NCBI GenBank assembly: GCA_012512995.1
Contig: JAAZDA010000199.1
Span: 1 to 24,898 of the forward strand
Origin: Clostridiales bacterium
GTDB taxonomy: Bacteria > Bacillota > Clostridia > Lachnospirales > Lachnospiraceae
Reading direction: 5' to 3'
Length of the DNA stretch: 24,898 nt
Under the pieces are notes generated by a model that worked only from the letters and a program-made list of their open reading frames with translations, did not search any database and had not been told where the DNA came from. Shown here piece after piece: positions 7,566-14,728 of the stretch. The translations under genes and the position numbers were made by a program. Positions within the stretch are counted from its first letter, which is position 1, and each line of letters starts with the position of its first letter.

Positions 7566-7593
7566 TTGTCTTAATAATTTGTTGGGATATAAT
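7566..7593 (+). promoter_or_regulatory. sigma-70-type promoter
   Basis: TTGTCT (7566-7571), a 16-base spacer and TATAAT (7588-7593) lie just upstream of the start of the broken DUF4143 ATPase at 7626, which also has GAAAGG as ribosome site. The -10 box is perfect, the -35 box moderate. Confidence 0.5.
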
Positions 7594-7625
7594 CTAATTA
7601 ACCAAAAATGCAGAGAAAGGCAAAA

Positions 7626-8005
7626 ATGGTCAATATGGAGATCAAAAGAGACTATTATCTGAAGCAACTCACAGATGCACAGGAGAATCATCTGATTAAG
7701 ATAGTTACCGGGATGTGGAGATATCTGAAAAAAATGCTAATGGTAATGCAGTACGCAAACAGACAGAAGTCGATTTTGTGATTAATATGGCAGATAAGAG
7801 GTATTATCTCCAATCAGCGCTTAGACTTGATACACGTGAGAAAACGATTCAGGAAGAAAGACCACTTATGAATATCAGAGACAATTTCCAGAAAATCATA
7901 TTAGTAGGGAGCGCACAAACGCCATGGCACACAGAAGAAGGCATCCTTGTCATGGGCGTGCTTGAGTTCCTCAGTAATCCTTATGCTGTTGAAATGTCGC
8001 TGTAG
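7626..8005 (+). pseudogene. DUF4143-type ATPase, middle deleted and frameshifted
   Basis: ATG 7626 starts MVNMEIKRDYYLKQLTDAQE then NHLIKIVTG, the N-terminal strand that normally leads into a Walker A motif (GIRRSGKS). Instead the DNA passes at about 7708-7720 into the C-terminal domain in another frame: DVEISEKNANGNAVRKQ, TEVDFVINMADKRYYLQSA and a tail PWHTEEGILVMGVLEFL ending at TAG 8005. About 300 codons, including all nucleotide-binding motifs, are lost. The C-terminal portion matches the usual end of this family, so it is a deletion product and not a different small gene. It is only distantly related to the intact ATPase at 4489. Confidence 0.75.
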
Positions 8006-8027
8006 GATAGGAAAACACGGCACAATG

Positions 8028-8162
8028 ATGAAACACGGGTTACTCTTGCAGAATTATTAATAGTAGTGGCAATTATAGGTGTACTTGTCGCCGTCAGTAT
8101 TCCTGTTTTTATTGGTCAGCTTAAGAAAGCAAAAGCTGCTGCGGACAAGGCCAATGTGCGTT
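8028..8162 (+). pseudogene. type IV pilin-like N-terminal fragment
   Basis: The codons TLAELLIVVAIIGVLVAVSI, then PVFIGQLKKAKAAADKANV, are the classic N-terminal helix of type IV prepilins, with the conserved Glu five residues after the cleavage site. ATG 8028 reads MKHG, and a missing T in GGGTTACTC (expected GGGTTTACT, giving G-F-T-L) breaks the frame exactly at the prepilin peptidase site. After residue ~40 the pilin is abruptly joined to an unrelated membrane-protein tail. A possible pilin C-terminal domain lies at 10825, but a link is speculative. Confidence 0.7.
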
Positions 8163-8329
8163 CAACTCACCCCCCATTCTGTTTTGTCATCGGAGCTGTT
8201 GTCGGAAACAGTCTGATAAAGTTTTCAGGAGAGAAGGCGATACTGATCTGCCCGATTCTTTTGTCAGCCGCCTTTGTGCTGATGCTGTATAAAGAAGATG
8301 ATGTGCCGGAAGAGAATGCAGAGCAATGA
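8163..8329 (+). pseudogene. C-terminal fragment of a DUF1275-like membrane protein
   Basis: In frame with the pilin piece, the DNA encodes FCFVIGAVVGNSLIKFSGEK then AILICPILLSAAFVLMLY and an acidic end DDVPEENAEQ. The pattern of a glycine-rich helix, (G)EKAI, and a last helix fits the C-terminus of the YoaK/DUF1275 membrane family; this identification is moderate. Only the last two helices remain of about 220 residues. Confidence 0.4.
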
Positions 8330-8345
8330 TCTTTTCCATTGAAGA

Positions 8346-8427
8346 CCTGAAGGCCTCACTTGTTAATGATGGACCATTCACAATCATTCTGGATTCTAAG
8401 GAACTTTGGATATCACTGGAACAGTAG
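8346..8427 (+). pseudogene. 3'-end fragment of dtd (second copy)
   Basis: EDLKASLVNDGPFTIILDSK then EL matches the dtd end at 2379-2450, including the active-site NDGPFT. The stop TAA of dtd is changed here (ATATCACTGG instead of ATATAACTGG), so the frame continues to TAG 8425. Just as after the intact gene, GGAACAGTAGT follows and leads to a rhodanese piece. It is the second trace of the dtd - rhodanese - membrane protein unit. Confidence 0.75.
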
Positions 8428-8435
8428 TGAAGCAT

Positions 8436-8513
8436 ATGGGATTATTTGATTTTCTAAAGACTGACAGACCGAATAACAGACTGGACATTAACAGCGGACT
8501 CGCAGAGAGCTGA
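8436..8513 (+). pseudogene. rhodanese N-terminal fragment (third copy)
   Basis: ATG 8436 starts MGLFDFLKTDRPNNRLDINS and GLAES. MGLFDFLK...DIN.G..E is a typical opening of the short Lachnospiraceae rhodanese proteins, whose next segment would be LLDVRTPEEY. That segment, the active-site loop and the end are deleted, and the DNA joins at AGCTGATCGAGG to the last bases of the gene as seen at 2656-2668. This fragment supplies the start that is missing at 2469. Confidence 0.65.
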
Positions 8514-8589
8514 TCGAGGATAAGACTATGATGAAAGATATGTATCATTTGATTCTTGCCGGGCAGATAATGCTGGTGATCTGTTGTGT
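8514..8589 (+). pseudogene. membrane protein N-terminal fragment (third copy)
   Basis: From TCGAGGATAAGACTATGATG to 8589 the bases match 2664-2739 almost exactly, covering the ribosome site, ATG 8528 and MMKDMYHLILAGQIMLVICC. At 8590 homology stops abruptly, inside the first helix. The DNA after it, to about 8660, can encode EELSGMLAQVDGEEPIE, which looks like the end of another lost protein that I cannot name. Confidence 0.75.
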
Positions 8590-8682
8590 ACTCAGGTTTA
8601 TGAGAGGAATTGTCGGGAATGCTGGCGCAGGTCGATGGAGAGGAGCCGATTGAGTAGTAAAAAAACAGGAAGTTCAGAATAA

Positions 8683-8747
8683 TTTTATCACCCCATTTAT
8701 CACCCACATGTGCTATGATCAGTGGGGTGATAAAAGGGGTAATAAAT
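8683..8747. repeat. inverted array of a 12-bp unit, possible operator
   Basis: TTTTATCACCCC (8683-8694) is the exact reverse complement of GGGGTGATAAAA (8724-8735). Each arm carries a second unit: TTTATCACCC (8696-8705) on the left and GGGGTAATAAAT (8736-8747) on the right. Thus two units of a 12-bp repeat (NNGGGTRATAAA) face two others across about 18 bases. It lies between the upstream debris and the ribosome site (AAGGCGG) of the AlbA_2 gene, so it could be an operator or a hairpin acting on that gene. Related units occur inside the gene at 9935-9970. Confidence 0.6.
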
Positions 8748-8767
8748 TATAAGGCGGTAGTTAGAAC

Positions 8768-10174
8768 ATGAGTGAAATCAAAGATATAATAAATGAACTA
8801 CGTGGATATGATTCAGAGCGTGAGTGGTTTGAACTTAAAGAGAACTGGTTTGCAGCTAATGAACTTGGAGAGTATGTTTCAGCATTATCGAACAGCGCAG
8901 CGATTGATGGGAAAAAAGACGCCTATTTCGTATGGGGTGTACATGATGAAAACCATGAGATTACAGGAACAAATTTTAACTATAACCAGGATGTAAATCA
9001 TGAACCATTAAAGCATTTTCTTGCTCGTCAGTTTACACCTGATATCAATTTAATTTTTGATGAAACAAGTATGGAAGGCAAAAAGGTAGTGCTGCTGACC
9101 ATACCAGCAGCTAAGTCAGTACCTACAGCTTTTCAGAATGAAAGATATATCAGAATCGGGTCTAGTAAAGAAAAATTGCGCAAATATCCAGAAAAAGAAG
9201 CTTATTTATTTGAAGTATTACGTCGTGGTTTTCCAACTATAGAAAATACACCATCGGAATATCAGGATCTGACTTTTGAAAAGCTATTGATATATTATGG
9301 GGCAAAAGGAATTAAATTAAATCTGGATACTTATCAGAAGAATCTGTCATTGCTCACAGAAGATGGTAAGTACAATATATTGGCACAGTTACTATCTGAT
9401 AATTCACATATGCCAATTAGGGTGGCAATTTTTTCGGGAAAAACAAAATCAGATAATATGTACTCAGTTAGAGAATTTGGAAATCAATGTATCCTGTATT
9501 CGCTGGATGAAGTGCTTAGATATGGGGATGTGCTGAATATAATTCAGGCAGATGAAACGAACCGAGTGGTAGAACGAAAAGATGTTCCATTATTTGAAAA
9601 TGAAGCATTTCGAGAAGCAATCATTAATGCTTTTGTGCACAATAAATGGGTAGGTGGAAATGAACCAATGATTACAGTGTTTTCCGATAGAATTGAGATC
9701 CTTTCAAGAGGCTCATTAGCACCGGAGCAGACGATGGAAGGGTTCTTTGCAGGAGAGTCTATTCCGGTCAATAAGAAGTTATCAGAGATATTTCTTCAGC
9801 TTCATATCAGTGAGAAAACAGGAAGAGGTGTTCCGAGAATCACGCAGTCGTATGGGAAAAAAGCATATGAGTTTAGAGAGAACTCCATTATCGTCAAGAT
9901 ACCATTTAACTGGATCAATGTAATGGAAGATCATGTGGGTAATAAAAGGGGTAAGAAAGAGGGTAATAAATCAGAGTATAGTATGCTGAATGAAACGCAG
10001 ACTGGAATTCTGACTGAAATCCGTAATAATCCCAATATTACAAAGATTAGAATTAGCGATAATTTATCAATCGGAAAAACAACAGTGGATAGAGGAATAA
10101 CAGCTTTAAAAAAGATGGGATATATTGAGCGTATTGGTTCTAATAAAACAGGGTATTGGGAGGTATTGAAATAG
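8768..10174 (+). CDS. AlbA_2 (Schlafen-like) DNA-binding protein with ATPase-like and winged-helix parts
   Basis: A 468-residue cytosolic protein of the family annotated as putative transcriptional regulator or ATP-binding protein. Order: N-terminal AlbA_2 (divergent AAA-4/Schlafen) domain with EWFELKENW and later GSSKEKLRKYPEKEAYLFE; a central region; a GHKL-like ATP-binding part with NEAFREAIINAFVHNKW and RIEILSRGSLAPEQ; GRGVPRI; a lysine/glycine linker HVGNKRGKKEGNK; and a C-terminal winged helix (NPNITKIRISDNLSIGKTTV). Length is normal and no damage is seen. Such proteins are often found in accessory and defence-linked DNA; a regulatory role, perhaps on its own promoter, is inferred from the repeat array upstream. 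AAGGCGG precedes ATG 8768. The A/T-rich codon use differs from the downstream half, hinting at transfer. Confidence 0.85.
   Translation: MSEIKDIINELRGYDSEREWFELKENWFAANELGEYVSALSNSAAIDGKKDAYFVWGVHDENHEITGTNFNYNQDVNHEPLKHFLARQFTPDINLIFDETSMEGKKVVLLTIPAAKSVPTAFQNERYIRIGSSKEKLRKYPEKEAYLFEVLRRGFPTIENTPSEYQDLTFEKLLIYYGAKGIKLNLDTYQKNLSLLTEDGKYNILAQLLSDNSHMPIRVAIFSGKTKSDNMYSVREFGNQCILYSLDEVLRYGDVLNIIQADETNRVVERKDVPLFENEAFREAIINAFVHNKWVGGNEPMITVFSDRIEILSRGSLAPEQTMEGFFAGESIPVNKKLSEIFLQLHISEKTGRGVPRITQSYGKKAYEFRENSIIVKIPFNWINVMEDHVGNKRGKKEGNKSEYSMLNETQTGILTEIRNNPNITKIRISDNLSIGKTTVDRGITALKKMGYIERIGSNKTGYWEVLK
9935..9970 (+). repeat. three tandem 12-bp units inside the AlbA_2 gene
   Basis: GTGGGTAATAAA, AGGGGTAAGAAA and GAGGGTAATAAA follow each other without gaps and encode VGNK-RGKK-EGNK. 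The unit is the same as in the array upstream of the gene (TGGGGTGATAAA, AGGGGTAATAAA). In the protein it forms the basic linker between the ATPase-like part and the winged helix. Confidence 0.8.
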
Positions 10175-10176
10175 CG

Positions 10177-10206
10177 ATAAGGGAGTCATTCATATGGCTT
10201 CCTTAT
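10177..10206 (+). terminator. hairpin after the AlbA_2 gene
   Basis: ATAAGGGAGTCAT (10177-10189) pairs over 13 positions, two of them G-T, with ATGGCTTCCTTAT (10194-10206), with a four-base loop, beginning two bases after the stop codon. No T run follows, so it may act as an mRNA 3' end stabiliser or a weak terminator. Confidence 0.55.
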
Positions 10207-10571
10207 GGAATATATTGTATTTAGACCAATAGATCAGGGAAATAGTTCCCACTCGTTATGATGAGAATGGGATATTTACGGTAAACATTTATGAGTTTTT
10301 GCTTAATCAGGGAAGCATTGATGGATAGAATTGGACTTAATCAAGAATAATCTGCGAGGAGGTGTCTTTTATGCAGGAAATTTTATTGGCAGTCCCTCTT
10401 GTGGTGCATGGCGCTACTGATCGGCAAAGCATAGTGGAACGGTTAAGAGAAGCGGAATAGCAGGTGAATTCGACTGAATACATGCAGCATGGCGGAGTAC
10501 AGGCAGCTTGACCGGTGCTGGATCAAAAGGGGATCCGCTCGTGGTTTATCACGCCGACAATATTTGAATAA
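10207..10571 (+). other. 365-base stretch of gene debris
   Basis: No intact gene. IVPTRYDENGIFTVNIYEFL is readable at about 10243-10302. A strong ribosome site (GAGGAGG, 10356-10362) precedes ATG 10371, which opens only 29 codons (MQEILLAVPLVVHGATDRQS and on to TAG 10458). This looks like the preserved start of a lost gene. Nothing else could be supported. Confidence 0.35.
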
Positions 10572-10775
10572 CTTCCTTATAAGCCGGAGACCCTGATCCT
10601 CTCGGGCTATTCTCTGGCCGGATTGTTCGCGATGTACGCTGCATATCGGACAGATATATTCACGCATATAGTCTCCGCCTCCGGCTCACTTTGGTATCCG
10701 GGACTTGCCCGATTTTCAATACTCAGATTAAGAAAGCACGTCTTGCTACATGCGAAGCTAACAGGCGTTCCCTGA
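10572..10775 (+). pseudogene. alpha/beta hydrolase (esterase) core fragment
   Basis: LPYKPETLILSGYSLAGLFA followed by MYAAYRTDIFTHIVSASGSL and WYPG is the nucleophile-elbow region (G-Y-S-L-A-G, Ser as nucleophile) of esterase-D-like alpha/beta hydrolases. Both the upstream substrate-binding strands and the downstream Asp and His of the triad are missing. After WYPG the frame stays open but no longer resembles the family. It is a remnant, surrounded by other debris. Confidence 0.6.
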
Positions 10776-10824
10776 AGGCGGCATAATTTCCTACAAGCTC
10801 GACGAGACCAACGGTGTTATCACC

Positions 10825-11307
10825 ATGTCCTGTTCAGAACATTCTGATACAGGAGAGCTGATTGACATAGAGTCTTCGCTCAAAGCTCTCGGTACAGCGA
10901 CAAGCAATAAGGCAATTGAAGCGTTCTATAAGAATAATGGCAACAAGCTGGCGACGCTAAATTCGGATCAGTGCTTCTGGAAAACACTGTTTGGCGACGC
11001 CAAATTGAAAGGTGACCCTGAAACGCTGTACTGGCGGCCGTCAAGTGTTACAGTAAACGGAAAAATCGAATACATAATGTTCGCAAGCACTGAGGATTAT
11101 CCCAAAGATGGAAATCTGAATAATAATCATAGCGGGTGGGCAGGATATGCCTGTTATTACAACGGGACATATTATGTGTCAAGTAAGAAAGACTACTGGG
11201 GCAAGAATGATAAAGGGAGTGTGGTGACAGGTGCGGTTAATTATTCAGAAGAAAATTTGGAGAAGTGGCTGGTAGAAAAGGGCTGGGTTGCAGTGAGCAC
11301 ACAGTAG
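10825..11307 (+). CDS. unidentified protein, possibly a pilin-like C-terminal domain (160 aa)
   Basis: An open frame of 160 codons, which can be extended upstream to about 10764 (FPEGGIISYKLDETNGVITM) without a ribosome site, so the real N-terminus has probably been cut off. The C-terminal part, LYWRPSSVTVNGKIEYIMFA, then HSGWAGYACYYNGTYYVSSK and KWLVEKGWVAV, is rich in aromatic residues and asparagine, like exported or pilus subunits. I weakly associate it with the C-terminal domain of Lachnospiraceae prepilins; an N-terminal pilin fragment exists at 8028 but is 2.7 kb away. No catalytic motif is seen. Confidence 0.4.
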   Translation: MSCSEHSDTGELIDIESSLKALGTATSNKAIEAFYKNNGNKLATLNSDQCFWKTLFGDAKLKGDPETLYWRPSSVTVNGKIEYIMFASTEDYPKDGNLNNNHSGWAGYACYYNGTYYVSSKKDYWGKNDKGSVVTGAVNYSEENLEKWLVEKGWVAVSTQ

Positions 11308-11343
11308 ATATAAAACTGCGGCAGTGACATCACCAAAAGCCGC

Positions 11344-11452
11344 ATGCACCCGAAGGATGACGGAACAGCGGCGGAGCATTTGTACTGACGATAGGAGAAT
11401 TTGAAGATGTTGCAAGCTGCGTACCTGACACCATAAATGGTGAAAATGTATG
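11344..11452 (+). pseudogene. short coding remnant before the acetyltransferase
   Basis: MHPKDDGTAAEHLY then a stop; one frame over it continues LTIGEFEDVASCVPDTINGE and NV to TGA 11450-11452. The two halves look like one broken protein end. The first half resembles the sequence after the broken Nudix gene (KDDGTVVEHM at about 1391). Family not recognised. Confidence 0.3.
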
Positions 11453-11464
11453 ACAGGAAAAGCT

Positions 11465-12256
11465 ATGAAAACGGTGATCAAAAATGATATAACAGATGTT
11501 CTTTATAAACTGGGAGTTAAGCAAGGCCAGACTCTCATGGTACACTGCTCACTTGGCAGGTTGGGATATTTGGTGGGAGGAGCTCAGACGGTAATTGAGT
11601 CTCTGCTGGATGCTACTGGCCCTGAGGGAACAATAATGATGCCATCTCAGTCATGGAAAAATCTTGATCCTGAGGATGGAGTGCATCCTGAAGTGCCGGA
11701 GTCAGAATGGGAAACAATAAGGGATCACTGGCCTGCATATGACAAAAGGATCACGCCCACTAATACAATGGGAGCTGTGGCGGAGATGTTCCGCAACTGG
11801 CCGGGCAGTATGCGAAGTGATCATCCCGCAAGATCGGTATGTGCACATGGAAAATATGCAGAATATCTGACCAGGGATCATTCTTTATCCAATATTTTCG
11901 GAGACGGGTCACCAATAGGAAAGTTATACGAACTGGATGCATATGTTTTGCTGATGGGAGTGGGGTATGACAAGAACACATCGCTCCATCTGGCGGACTG
12001 GCGTGCAGATTATCCGGGAAAACATGAGTGTATAGAACACAGTGCTGTGATGATAAACGGACATCGTGAATGGGTAGAATACAGCACACTTTTCGTTGAT
12101 GGAGAGGACTTCGAAGAGATTGGCGAGGCCTTCGAAAAGACAGGGAAATACAGGCGTGAACAACTTGGAGATTCGTGCGTCACAATAATGAGACAGCGAG
12201 ATCTTGTGGACTTTGCTGTGGATTGGATAGAGAAGAATCGCTGCGGTGAAAGATAA
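11465..12256 (+). CDS. AAC(3)-type aminoglycoside N-acetyltransferase
   Basis: A 263-residue enzyme of the Antibiotic_NAT family, which transfers acetyl from acetyl-CoA to the 3-amino group of aminoglycosides. Family marks seen: GQTLMVHCSLGRLGYLVGG near the N-terminus, GTIMMPSQSW, TNTMGAVAEMFR with SDHPARSVCAHG, FGDGSPIGKLYELDAYVLLMG and the TSLHLADWRADY segment holding a conserved His. ATG 11465 has AGGAAAAG just upstream; ATG 11450 in the same frame is the alternative and would add five residues. It looks intact. Many anaerobe members (YokD-like) have no shown antibiotic activity, so resistance is possible but not proven. It is followed by an unusual inverted-repeat block; a copy of its 3' end lies at 7483. 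Confidence 0.85.
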   Translation: MKTVIKNDITDVLYKLGVKQGQTLMVHCSLGRLGYLVGGAQTVIESLLDATGPEGTIMMPSQSWKNLDPEDGVHPEVPESEWETIRDHWPAYDKRITPTNTMGAVAEMFRNWPGSMRSDHPARSVCAHGKYAEYLTRDHSLSNIFGDGSPIGKLYELDAYVLLMGVGYDKNTSLHLADWRADYPGKHECIEHSAVMINGHREWVEYSTLFVDGEDFEEIGEAFEKTGKYRREQLGDSCVTIMRQRDLVDFAVDWIEKNRCGER

Positions 12257-12276
12257 CGAATGAAGAGCTCATGGTG

Positions 12277-12387
12277 CCTGTCACCAATGGTGAAGTTCAC
12301 AGTGAAGCACAGTGAAGTTTACAGTGAAGTACAGTGAAGTTGTCCTTTACTACTTCACTGTATTTTATAGCATTTACTGGTGACAGG
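12277..12387. repeat. nested inverted repeats with four ACAGTGAAG units
   Basis: Outer arms CCTGTCACCA (12277-12286) and TGGTGACAGG (12378-12387) are exact complements. Inside lies TACAGTGAAGT (12330-12340) facing ACTTCACTGTA (12352-12362), an 11-bp perfect stem with an 11-base loop. ACAGTGAAG occurs four times (12299, 12309, 12321, 12331) in 10/12/10-base steps. It could terminate the acetyltransferase transcript, or be a mobile palindromic (REP/MITE-like) element. It also overlaps the debris of the GH38 gene. Confidence 0.7.
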
Positions 12388-13232
12388 AACTTCTCCCTGT
12401 ATCTTGATTCAGAGATAAAGGTCCTGGACAGGAAAACAGAGCACTATTACTATGACCTTTATGTCCCTTATGAGATCGCAAGGATGCTTGATAAGGATGA
12501 CGATGCGTATATAAAGATCATCAGAGCACTCAATGATTCGCTTAATCTCATTGATATGAGGCAGGAGAAATCAGAGCAGTTTTGCAAGAGCCTTGATGAA
12601 GCACAGACCAACATTACAAAAGAGTTCTATGAGAAGTATTGCGGCAATGAGCTTCTCCACTGTGCTGGAACTGATGAAGGAGTATCCGGAGTACATCTTC
12701 ATGTCGAGCCAGCCACAGCTTTATTCATATGTAAAGGAAGATCATCCTGAGATATATTCCGGTATAGAGGAGAGGGTAAAAGAGGGAAGGTATCAGAGAG
12801 CTGCATAAATGGGTGGGTGAACTTTACCTTGAGTATCATCGCGGGACATACACATCCTGCCGGGGTCATCCATCAAGGAAGTCTATGATGATTCAAAAGT
12901 GGAATATGAAGGAATACTGGCCAAGGGACACGAGATCGAATATGCGGGACTTATATTCTTAAGGGCACTTTATCCTGTTGATATTCATACCAATGAGGCT
13001 ACATTTGAGATCCAGTATGGCAATGTGAAGAGACCGACGCACGCCAATACTTCATGGGATTTTGCCAAGTTCGAAGTGTGCGCGCATAAGTGGCTGGATG
13101 TTTCGGAGGATAATTACGGAGTCAGCATCCTCAACGCCTGAGAACGATGATAACCTTAAATATGACGCGCAACATATCTCGTTCAGGATAATGCCTTATG
13201 AAATAAAGACGTTCAAGGTCAAACTAAGGTGA
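12379..13232 (+). pseudogene. GH38 alpha-mannosidase, several internal deletions
   Basis: Family 38 glycoside hydrolases cleave alpha-mannose and are normally about 1,000 residues. Here about 280 codons remain in pieces. First VLDRKTEHYYYDLYVPYEIA, with RALNDSLNLIDMR and EFYEKYCG; then, in another frame, FSTVLELMKEYPEYIFMSSQ and PQLYSYVKEDHPEIY. The metal and nucleophile segment between them (GHTHIDVAW) is deleted. After about 12812 comes WVGELYLEYHRGTYTS, then KVEYEGILAKGHEIEYAGLI, FEIQYGNVKRPTHANTSWDF and HKWLDVSEDNYGVSILN, and lastly the end MPYEIKTFKVKLR to TGA 13230. At least four joints or frame changes are needed. The family is certain from these conserved segments; no activity is possible. 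Confidence 0.85.
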
Positions 13233-13375
13233 ATTGATCAACCATTGGTGTCAGACATCATAAACATGACACACCTGTCTGGTACAGAAGAGCGGCAAGA
13301 CGCAGCAAGATTAACCGGCAGGATACCTCAAAATCAACCGGAGAAATACCACAAATATATTCGGAAGGTGCATAT

Positions 13376-14695
13376 ATGAAAACTGTTTACTACAATGGCA
13401 ATGTGATAACAATGGGAGAAAACGGTGTTCAGGAAGCATTTGTATGTGAAGATGGGAGTTTTATTGATGTTGGAACAAACGAGCGCATTTTGTCCATGTA
13501 TCCGGATGCCGCAAAGGATGATCTGAATCAACAGACTGTCATGCCGTCTTTCCTTGACGCACACAGTCATCTGTCATCGTATGCCAATACATTTCTGCAG
13601 GCATCATTGGATGAAGCAGAGTCATTCACGGATATCATACGTATACTCAGAAAATTTGCCGAAGACAGAAAAGTCAAAAAGGGAGATTGGCTTATAGCCA
13701 ATGGATATGATCATAATTGCCTGAAATAGAAAAGGCAGCCAACAAAAGAGATGCTGGATGATTCATTCCCGGGAATATGCACTGTACTTCAGCATAAATC
13801 CGGCCATTTCGGTGTGTTCAGCTCTGCTGCCCTCAGAGAAACTGGAATGGCAGGCAAGGACGATGATGGGTATCTGAAAGAAAATGAATATGTTGAGGCC
13901 ATTAAGAAACTGCCAATTGCTACGGGGCAGGACATGGCTGATGCGTATAAATCAGCTCAGCTATCTTATGCTTCCTATGGAATCACAACAATTCAGGAAG
14001 GCATGATGGTAAGCCAGATGATCCCGATATATAACATGCTTATCAGTCAAAACATGCTCATGCTCGATGTTGTGGGCTATCCCCAAATATCAGATGCGGA
14101 CAAGTTTTATGATGCTTTTCCACAATGCAAGGATACTTATGATGCAAATTTCAGGCTCGGTGGATATAAGATCCTGATGGATGGCTCACCACAGGGAAGA
14201 ACAGCATGGATGAAAACACCTTATGTCGGCAGTATAGATGAGTTCGGTGTTTCAAATATGACAGATTTCATTGCGCATTGTTACTATTGGGTAGATACTC
14301 ACATAGAGAATTTCGGCTATGAAAGGGCAAGGAAGATCAGCCCGGCCGGAAGTGCACTAAAGGATGGAATCATGTTTACCTTCCATCAGGACACTCCGGT
14401 CGTTGAACCGGACATGATGAGGACCGTATGGTGTGCCGTTAACAGGATCACGAAGAACGGTGTTGTTCTCGGAGAGGATGAAAGGATCCCAGTCCTGGCA
14501 GCATTGAAAGCCGTGACGATAAATGTAGCCAGACAATACGGTGAAGATATAACAAAGGGGAGCATTGAGCCCCGTAAGAATGCGGACTTTATAATACTGA
14601 GTGATGACCCGCTTACGTCAGATCCGATGAAACTGTCGGAAATAAAAGTCGTGAAAACTTACCGCGCAGGAAAGTGTATTTATGATGCTGCCTGA
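13376..14695 (+). pseudogene. YtcJ-like amidohydrolase with amber stop and internal deletion
   Basis: A metal-dependent amidohydrolase of the Amidohydro_3/YtcJ group, which acts on C-N bonds of small molecules. ATG 13376 follows GGAAGG. Visible: MPSFLDAHSHLSSYA (metal site HxH), then GDWLIANGYDHN, an in-frame TAG at 13727, and directly QPTKEMLDDSFPG in the same frame, so a single GAG-to-TAG change is likely. Later come LQHKSGHFGVF, GGYKILMDGSPQGRTAWM, a joint FIAHC/YYWVDTHIENFG that skips some 60 residues without frame loss (the family has IAHxNGD followed later by VAHVYYWGDTH), and the end FTFHQDTPV...GSIEPRKNADFIIL. About 440 codons instead of about 530. Its last ~30 codons recur at 17714. 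Confidence 0.85.
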
Positions 14696-14728
14696 TGCTG
14701 CTCTAAAAGATAAATCAGGAAGCAATAC

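Noticed and set aside
8396..8707. Minus-strand frame starting MGDKWGDK
   Set aside because: Apart from the repeat-encoded start it lies over remnants of dtd, rhodanese and the membrane gene and shows no protein family features.
9935..9970. Tandem 12-bp repeats as a possible CRISPR array
   Set aside because: Units touch each other without spacers and encode a protein linker in frame.
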